DNA from: Neoarius graeffei
Taxonomy: Eukaryota > Chordata > Actinopteri > Siluriformes > Ariidae
Length of the DNA stretch: 64,000 nucleotides
Direction: 5' to 3'
Assembly (NCBI RefSeq): GCF_027579695.1
Contig: NC_083592.1
Span: 38,045,714 to 38,109,713, forward strand
The notes beneath the pieces were generated by a model. That model was not told the DNA's origin, did no database searches, and was given only the letters and a program-made list of their open reading frames with translations. Below, in pieces: positions 22,701 to 30,172 of this stretch (position 1 is its first letter; each line of letters opens with the position of its first letter). Made by a program: the position numbers and the translations under genes.

Positions 22701-25700
22701 TTGTAATCCAATGATTATTCACCTGTGGCAGACTGTAATTTGTTTTACATTTTACTGTTTACACACAATGTCGGTTAGGAAAGAGGCATTCATTTGAAAC
22801 AAGTTTTGTTAGAATATTATGTTTATAATTTTGTACTGTGGTGTGATTCTCACCCACAAAAGTGATTGCAGCCAGTGTGGATTTATGAGCATTTTTATGA
22901 ATTTTCTTGCTGAGCTTGGCTGTCAAAATATAGGATCCTGCTGTGGATCATTAGAATCATAATATTACAGCAACTGCTAAGTAAGCAGAACATAACATGG
23001 CACCATTTCAAGCTACCGGATGAAAGATTTTGGAATTTCAGCATGTGTGTGTGGGTCTGGCGAAAGAACATTTAAAAACGTGGGTTGTGCTGCAGCGTTT
23101 TCCACCACACAGATCTAGTTGCTGCAAATGCCAATACCCATTCAGCGTACTAGCAGACCTCAGGGCTGTATTGAAAATCTACAACACTGGGTACGTATTA
23201 TTGTGCCTAAGTAGTAATGACAGCAGTGGTGTATGGTTTGGGATGCCACTCGAGTGTTCATGCCTCTTCAACTATTATTAAATTAAATACAAATTAAAAA
23301 AAAAAAAAAACTTGTACACATGAGTGCAAATGTCAGTTACTGAGTATCAGCTGAAAGAGTGAAGCCTCTGTCTTTATGCTGCAATTTCAGATCATTTTAG
23401 TTTTCTGATGTAGATAGGTTTATGATTAACAACATCCGAGACAACTCTGTATGTTTAAAGTACAGTGTAGAGGACAAACGCTCATCTGATTTCCTCGGGT
23501 TTGCATGTTTATATTACCTCCTCTGTGTTCAGTGTATTTTATTATTCTAGCTCTGTATTTTATTTCCCACTCTGTCAAACAAATTAGACATGAGCTTGGA
23601 TAGTGTTACCATGTGAGCCATAACACAGAGCAGTCAATATGAGTTACACAACACATGACGCAGTTTGTAAGGGGAAAAACCACAGAGAAAAACACACCTC
23701 GTTTCTGTCAGGTCATTGTGAGTAGTTCATTTTGGCAACTGGATAATGAAGTAAATACCAAAACGAGGTTTGCCTGTGCAGGTTCTTAGTCATCCAGGTC
23801 ATAAACTGTGGTTGCTAAAGAAGACAACTGGACTTGCTTGAAGTTCTTGAAGACGTTTCACGTCTCATCCGAAAGGCTTCTTCAGTTCAGTCTGAGACAC
23901 CACTTACCAGCCACCAGCAATGCAGTCCTTGGCACACTTCCCGGAAAACTGAGTACACATCCACACCAAAACTCAGCTGATTTCAATGACTCGCATGATA
24001 GCAGAGAGAGCCAACGACCCACAGGTCACCCTGACGACTCTCTAGGCTGCTAATACTCAGTGCGTTTACATGCACATCCAAATCGAGCTACTGTCGGTAA
24101 TCGAGCTAAGGGTCCCAGCAGGGGTGCCAGAGAAATCCAATCCTACATGCACACAAGGAAATCGAGCTATTGTGTGAGGTACATTGTGCACCCGAGCCAC
24201 AGGTGGCGCTACACGCTCCATCGTGTTGGTACACTTCCGGTTGTCGTCATGATGAAGAGCTATTCAAGAGTATAAACAAAGTTATCAGTTCCGTGTTCAC
24301 AAGAAGAACGACGACAAGGACAGCAACATTGAGAGATGTTGTTCCTCCTGACCTCTTCTGCTGCTCGCTACTACTACTGTTGTCATGCCGACCGAGGCTG
24401 TTGTGTTTCCCGCTTGTGGTCTCGTCACTCGTCACTTCCGGAAGGGGCAGTGCTGAAGTAAGTAGCTGAACTACGTAGCTCGATAGGGTTTACATGCACT
24501 AAGTAGCTCGGCTACAATCGCATAATCTAGGTCGCGTAGCTCGATTACGAGAAATCCAGTTCGGTTCGATTTCAGCCGAGCTAAGGTGTTTCCATGGCAT
24601 TTAGAACTTCGATTTCAGTCGAGCTACGGCAGAAATTTGATTTTCTCTATGTGCATGTAAACACACTCACTGTTCACACCTGGCCTCCAGTGACCCCGAC
24701 ACCTACAGGATGACTCGACAACTCTCCTTAAGCCTAGATCACAACCGGACGTACGATTTTTTTTTTTTTTTTTTTTGGGCCGTGCGATTTTTAGCGTTTC
24801 CCAAATCGCTGCATTTTTTTGTTCATGGAGAAAGACGCACGTTGGCCGTAAGTTTGTCTTGCAACCTGAAAAAAACGTAAGCGCCCGTAGAGTTTGTTTG
24901 ACATGACAAAGAACCTCTGCGGCCAGTCTATGGCTCGAAAATCAGCACGTCACACGCGCGCCCTCCGTGCGTTTCTTGCGTTTTTTGCACGTAGACCGGC
25001 CGTAGGAGCACGTACAGCTGGTTGTGACCGAGGCATTAGGGTTGCTTTGGATCCACTAGAGGATAAATACCTGGAACTCCCCACTAGACAGACAGAGCTG
25101 AAGAAGCCTTTTGGATGAGAGGTGAAACGTCTTTTTTAAGAATTTCAAGCAAGTCCAGTTGCCTTCTTTAGCAACCACAGCAAAACGAGGTTAAATCACT
25201 TCCTGCTAAATTACTGGACAAATAAATGCTTTATCTGTTCAGTAAAGGCAAAATTTTAAACTACATCAGTTCTGGAATACTTGTTTGCTCGCGCGTTGGG
25301 GTTTTTTGTTCTCCGGTTTCAGTAATCAGCGCTGTAGCTTTAAGTATGAGGTGTAGTTTTATGATGCAGACATTTGCATAGCTTCAGGCCAAACTGAAGA
25401 TTAATTAAGAGCAAGAAGACATTCAGTGTATAGGGTACATGGATGCAAATGTTGTTTTGCTTTAATAATGACCACATTTAGGCTTTTCTGTTTTCCTCTG
25501 AACAGAATTTTAATCCTTTCAATTGGAATATTCAGTGATGTATTGTGTTGCCTCCTTTTTGTTTCACTGTCAGTTGTTGCTGTGATGTAGGATCTGTGTT
25601 TAACCCCTAATCTTGATACAGAAGATGGGCATGTAACAATTCACCCAGGTCGTCACGATTTGATTTTACCATGATTTTTTTTTTTTTAATTAAGGAAAAT

Positions 25701-26186
25701 GATTCTTAATCAGGGGCGGCACGGTGGTGTAGTGGTTAGCGCTGTCGCCTCACAGCAAGAAGGTCCTGGGTTCGAGCCCCAGGGCCGGCGAGGGCCTTTC
25801 TGTGTGGAGTTTGCATGTTCTCCCCGTGTCCGCGTGGGTTTCCTCCGGGTGCTCCGGTTTCCCCCACAGTCCAAAGACATGCAGGTTAGGTTAACTGGTG
25901 ACTCTAAATTGACCGTAGGTGTGAATGTGAGTGTGAATGGTTGTCTGTGTCTGTGTCAGCCCTGTGATGACCTGGCGACTTGTCCAGGGTGTACCCCGCC
26001 TTTCGCCCGTAGTCAGCTGGGATAGGCTCCAGCTTGCCTGTGACCCTGTAGAACAGGATAAAGCGGCTTGAGATAATGAGATGAGATGAGATTCTTAATC
26101 AGCTTAAATATTCCTTTTGTTAAAATAAAAACAAAACAAAAAACCTTTCATTTTCTTTAACAATTTACCAATTTGTAAAGATTGAA

Positions 26187-26218
<32 letters not shown>

Positions 26219-27328
26219 GCATGCACTTCTATTGCAGGAAAAAAAACTACATTTTGCTGCCTATGTAGTCCCCTATTTATACAAAATTGAGTCATTCAGG
26301 ATTCAGCCATGTTTTTGCTCGGCTTTAGCAAGTTACAGGTTTTTAGCTTTCTCCTGAAATGTTTCTTTTATTTCTTCTTCCTCAGGGTAGTAAAACTCGC
26401 TTTCACTGTGAGCAGTTTCATTATCACTATCCATGATGTAAAATTAATGCTGCTATTCTGAGAAATGCTGGCAAAAATTTATAAGATTTTTGATAATCTC
26501 ATGAATAAATCTTATAAAAAAAAAAAAAGATAAATGTTGACAAAATTCTACTAAGTTTGTTGTTGTGAGCGAGCGAGTCGCCAGAGGTCCATAACTGGGG
26601 TCCGTATCGTAGGATACGGACCCGCTCGCCAGCCAATCAGAGCGCAGGATTTGATGGAAACCGGACCGTGAAAAAAATAAAATTGCTTATTAACTAAAAT
26701 ATTTTATTCAAAAGTGAGAAGTTCATAAGAAAAAGGCCTTTTCTTAAACACTTTTATGAATAGTTACCTCTAGTTCCATTTTTCTTCTCTTTTCTGTTGC
26801 TTTTAGCAGTTTATTTTTAAAACAACAAAAACCCCTCCAATTCCTTGTTCAATCTCTTTGTGCAGTCAATCACACAACAGTGCTTTCCCATTTTAGATTG
26901 GTTTGCGTGTTTGATGCATTAGGGTTGTGTTACTTCCTCCCAGGGTGAAGTCATGTGCAATCCCGCTTTTGAATCGTTATAAATTTGTATCACAATATAT
27001 GAGCGCACGAATATCGTTACATATCTACTGAAGTATTCACCAGAAGCTGAGAGCATGAAACACTGGTTGCTTTAGTTGACCCTATAATACTATTGTAGAG
27101 TATAGTCCTCATTAAATTATGATGCTATATCCTGGTGTGTGTGTGCCATTTAAAGTTTTATTACTGTTTTCATGTGCAGTGGTGGGAGAGAAGGAAAAGA
27201 GCAGCGACACCGTGAACGTGCGGACCAGAGACAACAAAGTCCACGGCGAGCGAAGTCTAACCGACTGCATGGAGCGCTTGAGACAGCTGAAGGCATCAAG
27301 AACCCGAAATGCCGAAGAAGAGTTTTAA
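4721..27328 (+). CDS. tars1: threonyl-tRNA synthetase, cytosolic (3' two thirds, 12 exons)
   Basis: Class II aminoacyl-tRNA synthetase that charges tRNA-Thr with threonine in the cytosol. Exons, all with AG/GT borders and matching phases: 4721-4799, 6736-6882, 11493-11591, 17290-17456, 17881-18043, 20339-20476, 20701-20778, 20871-20971, 21257-21361, 22106-22178, 22266-22380, 27180-27328. They join into 470 uninterrupted codons ending NAEEEF-stop; the vertebrate enzyme has about 720, so the N-terminal extension, TGS domain and most of the editing domain lie upstream. Seen in order: the end of the editing domain (DLCRGPHV), motif 2 region ([15 protein letters not shown]), motif 3 region ([11 protein letters not shown]) and the C-terminal anticodon-binding domain. 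The three zinc ligands known from bacterial ThrRS are kept: Cys in MNCPGH, His in DDAHIF, His in HRAIL. Choice of tars1 over the tars3 (TARSL2) paralogue rests on recalled family differences such as [14 protein letters not shown] and GFQEVVTPN. Nothing in the reading frame is broken. Confidence 0.96.
5456..5552 (-). CDS. possible second exon of THAP transposon
   Basis: Minus-strand open stretch of about 32 codons, ...[20 protein letters not shown], ending at a GTAAGC donor. The basic 'AFKKREHRR' tail resembles what follows the THAP domain in several fish THAP proteins (from memory). The acceptor is not clear. Confidence 0.35.
5692..5982 (+). mobile_element. SINE, second tRNA-derived family
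   Basis: 291 bp flanked by TGGGACG (5685-5691 and 5983-5989). Its head looks like a tRNA gene: CCTAGTGGTTAGCGTG (A box) and AGTTCTACTCAC (weak B box). The body is unrelated to the abundant SINE of this window. Tail GATTTGATTTGG. It sits inside the THAP element and is therefore younger. Confidence 0.7.
6121..6405 (-). CDS. THAP zinc-finger exon of the transposon (partial)
   Basis: 95 codons read on the minus strand from ATG at 6405, [12 protein letters not shown]..., to a consensus donor (AAA/GTAAGC) at 6120. It shows the C2CH pattern of THAP domains: paired Cys near the N-terminus (C-x4-C), a central W, C-AA-HF, and the closing AVPTI box after ~85 residues. THAP domains bind DNA sequence-specifically; in transposases they recognise element ends. 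An alternative start six codons upstream exists, but the usual THAP start next to the first Cys is preferred. No stop or frameshift in the exon. A domesticated THAP gene is the alternative, but the TIRs argue for a transposon. Confidence 0.75.
6736..6882 (+). CDS. tars1: tars1 exon b
   Basis: 147 nt, phase 0 at both ends, 49 codons from [11 protein letters not shown] through [11 protein letters not shown] to DHRKLGR. It is the linker between editing and catalytic domains. Acceptor CTCAG, donor GTATGG. Confidence 0.95.
7561..7776 (+). pseudogene. hAT transposase N-terminus, frameshifted
   Basis: Starts [14 protein letters not shown] at 7561; the frame is lost in the A-run near 7620 and continues in another frame as [16 protein letters not shown] then [13 protein letters not shown] to 7776. 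The CxxC with the following 'LANDAMR' resembles the zinc-binding start of ZBED5/Charlie-type transposases. The catalytic part is deleted. Confidence 0.7.
7861..8228 (+). mobile_element. tRNA-headed SINE (main family), copy 1
   Basis: Full length, ~368 bp, 12-bp duplication ACGAATGGAACA (7849-7860, 8229-8240). Family layout, read here: tRNA-like head with A box around GTGTAGTGGTTAGCRC and B box GGTTCGAGCCC (an internal RNA polymerase III promoter); middle block AAAGACATGCAGGTTAGG; 3' block TTGTCCAGGGTGTACCCCGC and AGTCAGCTGGGATAGG; tail repeats of ATGAG. Open frames across these copies are repeat shadows, not genes. Confidence 0.92.
8342..9290. other. intronic, no gene seen
   Basis: tars1 intron sequence with no recognised element; a G-run near 8825. 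Minus-strand frames at 8360-8744 have no family match that can be recognised. Confidence 0.5.
9291..10690. repeat. dispersed 'TTCACCAAATTT' repeat, split by a transposon
   Basis: Segments 9350-9536 and 10624-10675 join into one unit (TCTCAACGGCTCTTCACC ... GACATGGAAGTCTGGGGG ... ACGCCAGGTAACCTGC) also found at 13383-13532 with 13805-13855. Function unknown; non-coding. Confidence 0.65.
9537..10623. mobile_element. 1.1-kb non-autonomous TIR element
   Basis: Inverted ends ACTACGTTCAGACTGCA (left) and TGCAGTCTGAACGTAGT (right), about 45 bp at good identity, with TTT on both sides (9534-9536, 10624-10626). The related locus at 13500 lacks it, giving the empty site. Inside, TCGCATGTGAAAAAATCGGA-type blocks recur in both halves. 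No transposase. The 3-bp duplication suggests PIF/Harbinger but is not decisive. Confidence 0.78.
10731..11492. other. intronic, no element recognised
   Basis: Unique-looking tars1 intron ending in the pyrimidine tract of exon c. Minus-strand frames (10795-11663) have no recognisable domain. Confidence 0.5.
11493..11591 (+). CDS. tars1: tars1 exon c (motif 1 side of catalytic domain)
   Basis: 99 nt, phase 0, 33 codons, [17 protein letters not shown] to LVEFIR. It has a long pyrimidine tract before the acceptor CCAG and a consensus GTAAGC donor. This is the start of the class II catalytic core. Confidence 0.95.
12307..12979 (-). mobile_element. 673-bp TIR element inside the SINE, TAT duplication
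   Basis: Ends TGGCCCTTTTCCACTACC and GTAGTGGAAAAGCGGCA are inverted copies; TAT on both sides (12304-12306, 12980-12982) and the uninterrupted SINE sequence confirms the insertion. Both subterminal zones are built from repeats of CAGCTCG/GACTCAGC type. It encodes a 42-residue minus-strand frame. The 3-bp duplication suggests the PIF/Harbinger group. Confidence 0.82.
12601..12729 (-). CDS. short ORF in TIR element (possible transposase or accessory remnant)
   Basis: 42 codons from ATG at 12729, with a second ATG three codons in. A hydrophobic stretch ([12 protein letters not shown]) precedes a charged part ([17 protein letters not shown]), then stop. This could be the first exon of the parent element's protein kept in a deletion derivative. 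No family is assigned. Confidence 0.4.
   Translation of the reverse strand: MEDMESLVLLVLVLWLVVTDNADRYWQERIDEARRIRLQKFS
13521..13816 (+). mobile_element. SINE (main family), copy 3, 5'-truncated
   Basis: Body 13533-13804 lacks the tRNA head and starts at GTTCTCCCC. It is flanked by AGTCTGGGGGCA (13521-13532, 13805-13816). The same target without insertion is at 10634-10645. The 5' truncation shows insertion by target-primed reverse transcription. Confidence 0.9.
13862..14120. repeat. dispersed repeat fragment
   Basis: T-run, then CCGTGTTTGTCCGTCCATG and AACTCCTCCTAAACGG, resembling the arrays at 2348 and 59080 in style but not in sequence. Non-coding. Confidence 0.35.
14130..14776. mobile_element. 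Tc1-related relic split by a TAA-flanked element
   Basis: CTAAGACTTTTGCACAGTACTG-type end survives as AAGACGTTTGCAGAGTACTG (14755-14774); the inner part is at 14150-14266. It is the same family as 57012-57627 in reverse orientation. Confidence 0.5.
14267..14752. mobile_element. 486-bp PIF/Harbinger-type non-autonomous element
   Basis: TAA on both sides (14264-14266, 14753-14755). Ends GGGCCTCTGCATGC and GCATAAATTGGCCT are imperfect inverted copies. The interior repeats GTCTGCGA/CGCAGA blocks. The minus-strand frame here is a shadow. A TAA target is typical of PIF/Harbinger. Confidence 0.7.
14777..15524. other. intronic, no element recognised
   Basis: AT-rich tars1 intron before the Tc1 insertion; no domain or TIR seen. 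Confidence 0.5.
15527..17217 (+). mobile_element. Tc1/mariner element, copy A (1691 bp)
   Basis: Ends CAGTGGTGCTTGAAAGTTTG / CAAACTTTCAAGCACAACTG, TIRs over 200 bp, TA duplication (15525-15526, 17218-17219). Each TIR has a second inner site AAAAGTATGTGAACCT. Same family as the element at 39238-40848, which is in the opposite orientation. Confidence 0.95.
15989..16997 (+). pseudogene. Tc1 transposase, copy A, frameshifted
   Basis: DD34E transposase of about 340 residues: [19 protein letters not shown] (helix-turn-helix), then the frame shifts near 16105 and again before 16389. The catalytic half is intact: [11 protein letters not shown] (D1), [10 protein letters not shown] (D2), [11 protein letters not shown] (E, 34 residues after D2), stop at 16997. 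The DNA-binding half is broken, so it is inactive as it stands. Confidence 0.93.
17290..17456 (+). CDS. tars1: tars1 exon d (motif 1, zinc Cys)
   Basis: 167 nt; [15 protein letters not shown] through [11 protein letters not shown] to [10 protein letters not shown], then two bases of a split Cys codon finished by the next exon. The Cys of MNCPGH corresponds to the catalytic zinc ligand of bacterial ThrRS. The exon starts only 73 bp after the right end of the Tc1 element at 15527-17217. Confidence 0.96.
17881..18043 (+). CDS. tars1: tars1 exon e (motif 2)
   Basis: 163 nt; finishes the split Cys, then [16 protein letters not shown] to CSMDQ. It contains the class II motif 2 loop (HRNELSG, RVRRFQQ) that binds ATP and the tRNA acceptor end, and the zinc-ligand His in DDAHIF. 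Confidence 0.96.
18899..19093. mobile_element. 195-bp mariner-type MITE
   Basis: CAGGGTTAGTCAAAATTAACG on the left and TAATTTTGACTAACCCTG on the right, with TA at both ends (18897-18898, 19094-19095). No coding capacity. Confidence 0.85.
19617..19764 (+). repeat. intronic duplication, copy 1 (partner 21061-21193)
   Basis: TGACACCTAGAGCTTATC through GCATAAAGTCAGAATAT, nearly identical to 21061-21193. This copy has about 15 extra bases in an A-rich spot. It is not seen elsewhere in the window. Confidence 0.9.
20196..20298 (+). repeat. 103-bp direct repeat left of exon f (partner 20491-20593)
   Basis: AGCTTTTTGCTACTTTCAC to TTTTATCCTCTAA; one mismatch noticed against the copy right of the exon. 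Confidence 0.92.
20339..20476 (+). CDS. tars1: tars1 exon f
   Basis: 138 nt, phase 0, 46 codons, [17 protein letters not shown] to PEVWDQAEK, with the conserved [12 protein letters not shown]. It lies between two near-identical 103-bp intronic direct repeats (20196-20298 and 20491-20593). Confidence 0.96.
20491..20593 (+). repeat. 103-bp direct repeat right of exon f
   Basis: Second copy of 20196-20298, starting 15 bp after the exon f donor. See findings. Confidence 0.92.
20701..20778 (+). CDS. tars1: tars1 exon g
   Basis: 78 nt, phase 0, 26 codons, [13 protein letters not shown] to [16 protein letters not shown] is an active-site strand conserved in ThrRS from bacteria to animals. Confidence 0.95.
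20871..20971 (+). CDS. tars1: tars1 exon h
   Basis: 101 nt; [19 protein letters not shown] to RFNLTFV plus two bases of a split Ser codon. [11 protein letters not shown] is part of the active site. Confidence 0.96.
21061..21193 (+). repeat. intronic duplication, copy 2
   Basis: Second copy of 19617-19764, in the intron after exon h. Confidence 0.9.
21257..21361 (+). CDS. tars1: tars1 exon i (motif 3, zinc His)
   Basis: 105 nt; [19 protein letters not shown] to LTENYGGK, with split codons for Ser and Trp at its ends. It contains motif 3 (GSVERM; the Arg contacts ATP) and the third zinc ligand, His of IHRAI. Confidence 0.96.
21629..21982 (+). mobile_element. SINE (main family), copy 4
   Basis: CACTGCTTTTA on both sides (21618-21628, 21983-21993). 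About 20 bp is missing between two GTTTCC blocks in the middle, probably deleted by slippage. Confidence 0.92.
22106..22178 (+). CDS. tars1: tars1 exon j (start of anticodon-binding domain)
   Basis: 73 nt; [18 protein letters not shown] to YAQR, donor GTGAGG. This is the hinge into the C-terminal anticodon-binding domain. Confidence 0.95.
22266..22380 (+). CDS. tars1: tars1 exon k (anticodon-binding domain)
   Basis: 115 nt; [17 protein letters not shown] to QYNFIL plus the first base of a split Val codon. The next intron (22381-27179) is the second longest after the 5.7-kb one at 11592-17289 and holds a nest of transposons. Confidence 0.95.
22381..23759. other. long tars1 intron, no element recognised
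   Basis: Contains homopolymer T/G runs at 22530-22560 and an A-run at 23297. Frames here have no recognisable domain. Confidence 0.5.
24060..24665. mobile_element. 606-bp MITE with repeated ATCGAGCTA motif
   Basis: Ends GTGCGTTTACATGCAC / GTGCATGTAAACAC, ACTCA at both sides (24055-24059, 24666-24670). AATCGAGCTA-like motifs occur three times in the left 120 bp and about five times, inverted, in the right 200 bp. No transposase; frames here are incidental. Confidence 0.75.
24731..25035. mobile_element. 305-bp PIF/Harbinger-type MITE, TTA site
   Basis: TTA on both sides (24728-24730, 25036-25038). Ends GCCTAGATCACAACC / GGTTGTGACCGAGGC are inverted copies. Nested inside the 23771 element. Confidence 0.75.
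25193..25700. other. intronic, nothing recognised
   Basis: AT-rich intron between two insertions; no repeat or exon seen. Confidence 0.5.
25714..26089 (+). mobile_element. SINE (main family), copy 5
   Basis: 13-bp duplication GATTCTTAATCAG (25701-25713, 26090-26102). Full length with good A and B boxes. Confidence 0.94.
26192..26218. repeat. (TA)n microsatellite
   Basis: Short TA run at the edge of the inverted repeat at 26220. Confidence 0.9.
26220..26690 (-). mobile_element. core of hairpin-end element, inverted copy
   Basis: Reverse complement of 29515-29960: shares CCAATCAGAGCGCAGGATTT, the CCTCAGGGTAGTAAAACTCG block and GACTACATAGG. On its own strand it has a short frame, [20 protein letters not shown], of about 33 codons. 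The hairpin ends seen at 29384-30172 are mostly missing. Confidence 0.75.
26691..27179. other. last tars1 intron, right part
   Basis: AT-rich with no recognised element. Ends in the exon acceptor TTTTCATGTGCAG. Confidence 0.5.
27180..27328 (+). CDS. tars1: tars1 last exon and stop
   Basis: 149 nt after acceptor [24 protein letters not shown] to NAEEEF, TAA stop at 27326-27328. It is the end of the anticodon-binding domain. The exon lies between two inverted copies of one repeat (26220-26690 and 29515-29960). Confidence 0.96.
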
Positions 27329-27925
27329 AGTCCTGAAAATACATGCCATGCCACTCTGACAAGTTGTTTTACATCTCAGGGACAGGCAAATAAACGTTGA
27401 GCCTCGAGGCAAAATTCTAATTAAGATTCAAATCATATTTTTGCCGTTTTGCTCCCAGCTCTATTATCATGACCGTTTGTAAGGAAGGATGGGTTGCGTT
27501 ACATCCTGCAGCCGCGAGCCTCTTGAGCTCATCGACACTCACGGATTTTATATGACAATAACGAAAAGCAATAATGTGTCTGTCTTTCTGTCAAATCTTA
27601 ACAGCACTACAAAGAAAATTTACCTGAAATGAATATAGCTACAGAGTCACTTTCATCTGCATATTTTGCCTGTTCATTTCTTCAAACTGAATCAAGGTTC
27701 ACAAGGTCTGTGATTTAAGATGATTTCTGTTTTCTGTGTAGATTGTTGTGATTTAATGAGTCGGTCTGTATTCATGTATTTTCTAATCCGTGGCAAAAAT
27801 CATGGTTTGTCAAATTAGTCACTTTCCCTCAGGTCTATTTTCCTGTCTTTTTGTAAGCTGGAAGATTTCTGTCTTATAAATCAGGGGCTCTCTGCAAATG
27901 AAATAAATCTTATACTGTAAGTGTG
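27329..27925 (+). other. tars1: tars1 3' UTR (inferred)
   Basis: Mostly unique sequence after the stop with no interspersed repeat recognised. The end is inferred from the poly(A) signal at 27902 followed by a GT-rich stretch. An earlier AATAAA at 27389 could give a short UTR. Confidence 0.6.
27902..27907 (+). terminator. poly(A) signal AATAAA, tars1
   Basis: AATAAA about 575 bp after the stop, followed within 15-50 bp by a GTGTGTTTGTG and T-rich tract that fits a downstream cleavage element. The alternative AATAAA at 27389-27394 has no comparable GT-rich tract. Confidence 0.6.
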
Positions 27926-28992
27926 TTTGTGTTTTTTTTTTTTGTTTTGTTTTTTTTCCCCCCCCATGTTGGTGCAGTTCTGTACAATGTGCAGTTTGAG
28001 CCAGAAGTCTGACTTTGCATAGTAAGACCACAAAGTTGCGAAAACACACCAGGGCTAGTTTCACTTTCTTCCTGCCTGAACCATCTGATTTCCAGGAAAC
28101 ACAAGAAGCTTTGGTAGATAGAAGAGCACACAGAGCTGAAGGCAGAGGAGCACTAAGAAAATGTCAACTTTAGGCTTGTTATTGAAACTAGATCTTTAGC
28201 ATTTTTGTAAATAATGTCTGACCATTTGTTACACGTGGATTATTTAGGATATTTAGATTCAAGGTGAGTACACTTTTTTTTTTTTTTATGATTTTGCAAA
28301 AATCATTCATTATGTATGACCTGAAAAATCTCATGTTTAAACTACGAGAGAGCATTACTGACTCCAAGCAGGAGGGATTTTAGCCAAAAACAATACAGTT
28401 AATCAGTTAAGTTCTTATTAAATGTAAACATCCTGTGGATATCTATTAAAAAGAAGAAAACCCCATTGTTTTCTCAGCTCTGCTTGCTCAACATTAAAGT
28501 TACATGACTGATAGTACAGTAGTTGCAAGTTTCTAGTCGAAATTATGTCCTGTTCATGAAATATAACCGAGCTGCTAAAGTGTTTTGGTCATTTTATCAT
28601 CTATATGATGTGTTACTGAGTGGGGCTCCCAGGTTGCTGTGTACAGCCTGAAGCCGAGGCTGCCAGGTGGAGTCCAGAGGGGAAGCAGGTTTAATAAACT
28701 CAGTCTAACAGTGTTGATCAACACTGAGATGGGAAACTCCGTGTTTTTGGTTCCAGAACAGTTAATCTAAGTTTGTTCAACCAGTTCTGGGAAGCTATAA
28801 TCAATATAAAAAGCCATCATCAATGGAGCTTCGATACTACGGTACATTTCACCATGGCAACCGGCGAGAAAAAGCAAAACAAGTTCGTCCTACTTCCGTG
28901 TTTCCCAACGTGTGTTGCGCGGACTGCCTCCAGAGGGCGCTCAAGACAATACGGAAATTAAAGCGAGAGTTCATTAAACCGGTGAAATTTAG
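27926..28992. other. downstream of tars1, nothing recognised
   Basis: Includes a T/C run (27930-27965) and a GC-richer patch at 28850-28950 with a frame starting MATGEKKQNKFVLLP that ends after about 36 codons; its function is unknown. Confidence 0.45.
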
Positions 28993-29000
28993 TCATTGTG

Positions 29001-29355
29001 AGATCTCATCTCATTATCTGTAGCCGCTTTATCCTTCTACAGGGTCGCAGGCAAGCTGGAGCCTATCCCAGCTGACTACGGGCGAAAGGCGGGGTACACC
29101 CTGGACAAGTCGCCAGGTCACCACAGGGCTGACACATAGACACAGACAACCATTCACACTCACGGTCAATTTAGAGTCACCAGTTAACCTAACCTGCATG
29201 TCTTTGGACTGTGGGGGAAACCGGAGCACCCAGAGGAAACCCATGGGGAGAACATGCAAACTCCGCACAGAAAGGCCCTCGCCGGCCACGGGGCTCGAAC
29301 CCGGACCTTCTTGCTGTGAGGCGACAGCGCTAACCACTACACCACCGTGCCGCCC
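29001..29355 (-). mobile_element. SINE (main family), copy 6
   Basis: TCATTGTG on both sides (28993-29000, 29356-29363). Reverse orientation; ATGAG tail at the left end. Confidence 0.92.
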
Positions 29356-29383
29356 TCATTGTGTATATATATATATGTTATTT

Positions 29384-30172
29384 ACTAGCTGTGAGGTCCG
29401 TATTGTGAAATACCGTGACCGAGGTCTTGAAAATACTGACCAAGGCCCTCTGGGCCGAGGTAACGGTATTTCATCATACGGACCGACCTTAAGTCAGTAA
29501 AATAAATATATTTATTTTTTCGCAGTCCGGTTTCCATCAAATCCTGCGCTCTGATTGGCTGGCGAGCGGGTCCATATCCGACAATACGGACCTCTGGTGA
29601 CTTGCTCATTCACAACAACAACAAACATAGTAGCAGTTTTTGTCAACATTTATTTTTGCATTTCTCAGGAGAATAGCATTAATTTTACATCATGGGTAGC
29701 GATAACGACAGTCTTCACAGCGAAAGCGAGTTTTGCTACCCTGAGGAAGACGAAATAAAAGAAAACATTTCAGGAGAAAGCTAAAAACCTGTAACTGTTG
29801 CTAACGCCGAGCAAAAACATGGCTGAATCCTGAATGACTCAATTTTGTATAAATAGGGGACTACATAGGCGGCAAAATGTAGTTTTTTTCTTGCCATGGA
29901 AGTGCACTTCTATACCGAGGAGGAAGCCATTTGCATTACATCCATGAATGAGGATTCAAAATGGTGGCTCTCCTCGGCTCGGTTTTCCCATTCGGGCACT
30001 CTCGTTTTCTGTTACAATTTGGTAAAGAAAAAAATAAATATATAATTTACCAGCTTAAGGTCAGTCCATATGGTGAAATACTGTAACCTCGGCCGTGAAT
30101 ACTGACCTCGGTCCAGAGGGCCTCGGTCACGGTATTTCACGATACGGACCTCCCAGCTGGTAAATAACATAT
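29384..30172 (+). mobile_element. element with palindromic hairpin ends and acidic-peptide ORF
   Basis: The two ends (29384-29494 and 30060-30170) are inverted copies of each other, and each is itself a palindrome: GGTCCGTATTGTGAAATACC ... GGTATTTCATCATACGGACC. A third unit follows at 30176-30297. Core 29515-29960 matches the reversed copy at 26220-26690. Near 29693 a frame starts MGSDNDSLHSESEFCYPEED. No known transposase domain. Confidence 0.65.
29693..29785 (+). CDS. short acidic ORF in hairpin element
   Basis: 30 codons plus stop, MGSDNDSLHSESEFCYPEED then EIKENISGES. The inverted copy at 26k reads [20 protein letters not shown] with one base fewer in an A-run, so one of the two is frameshifted. 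Conservation of sense between the copies hints at the N-terminus of a lost transposon protein. Function unknown. Confidence 0.35.

Larger units (their letters stand above)
23771..25181. mobile_element. inverted-end retroelement-like repeat holding two MITEs
   Basis: Flanked by AAAACGAGGTT (23760-23770, 25182-25192). The left block GTGGTTGCTAAAGAAGACAA ... GACGTTTCACGTCTCATCC ... GGCTTCTTCAG recurs in reverse complement at the right end (25090-25178). These ends resemble fish Penelope-like elements from memory; no reverse transcriptase or GIY-YIG domain is present to confirm it. About 500 bp remain after removing the two nested MITEs. Confidence 0.6.
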
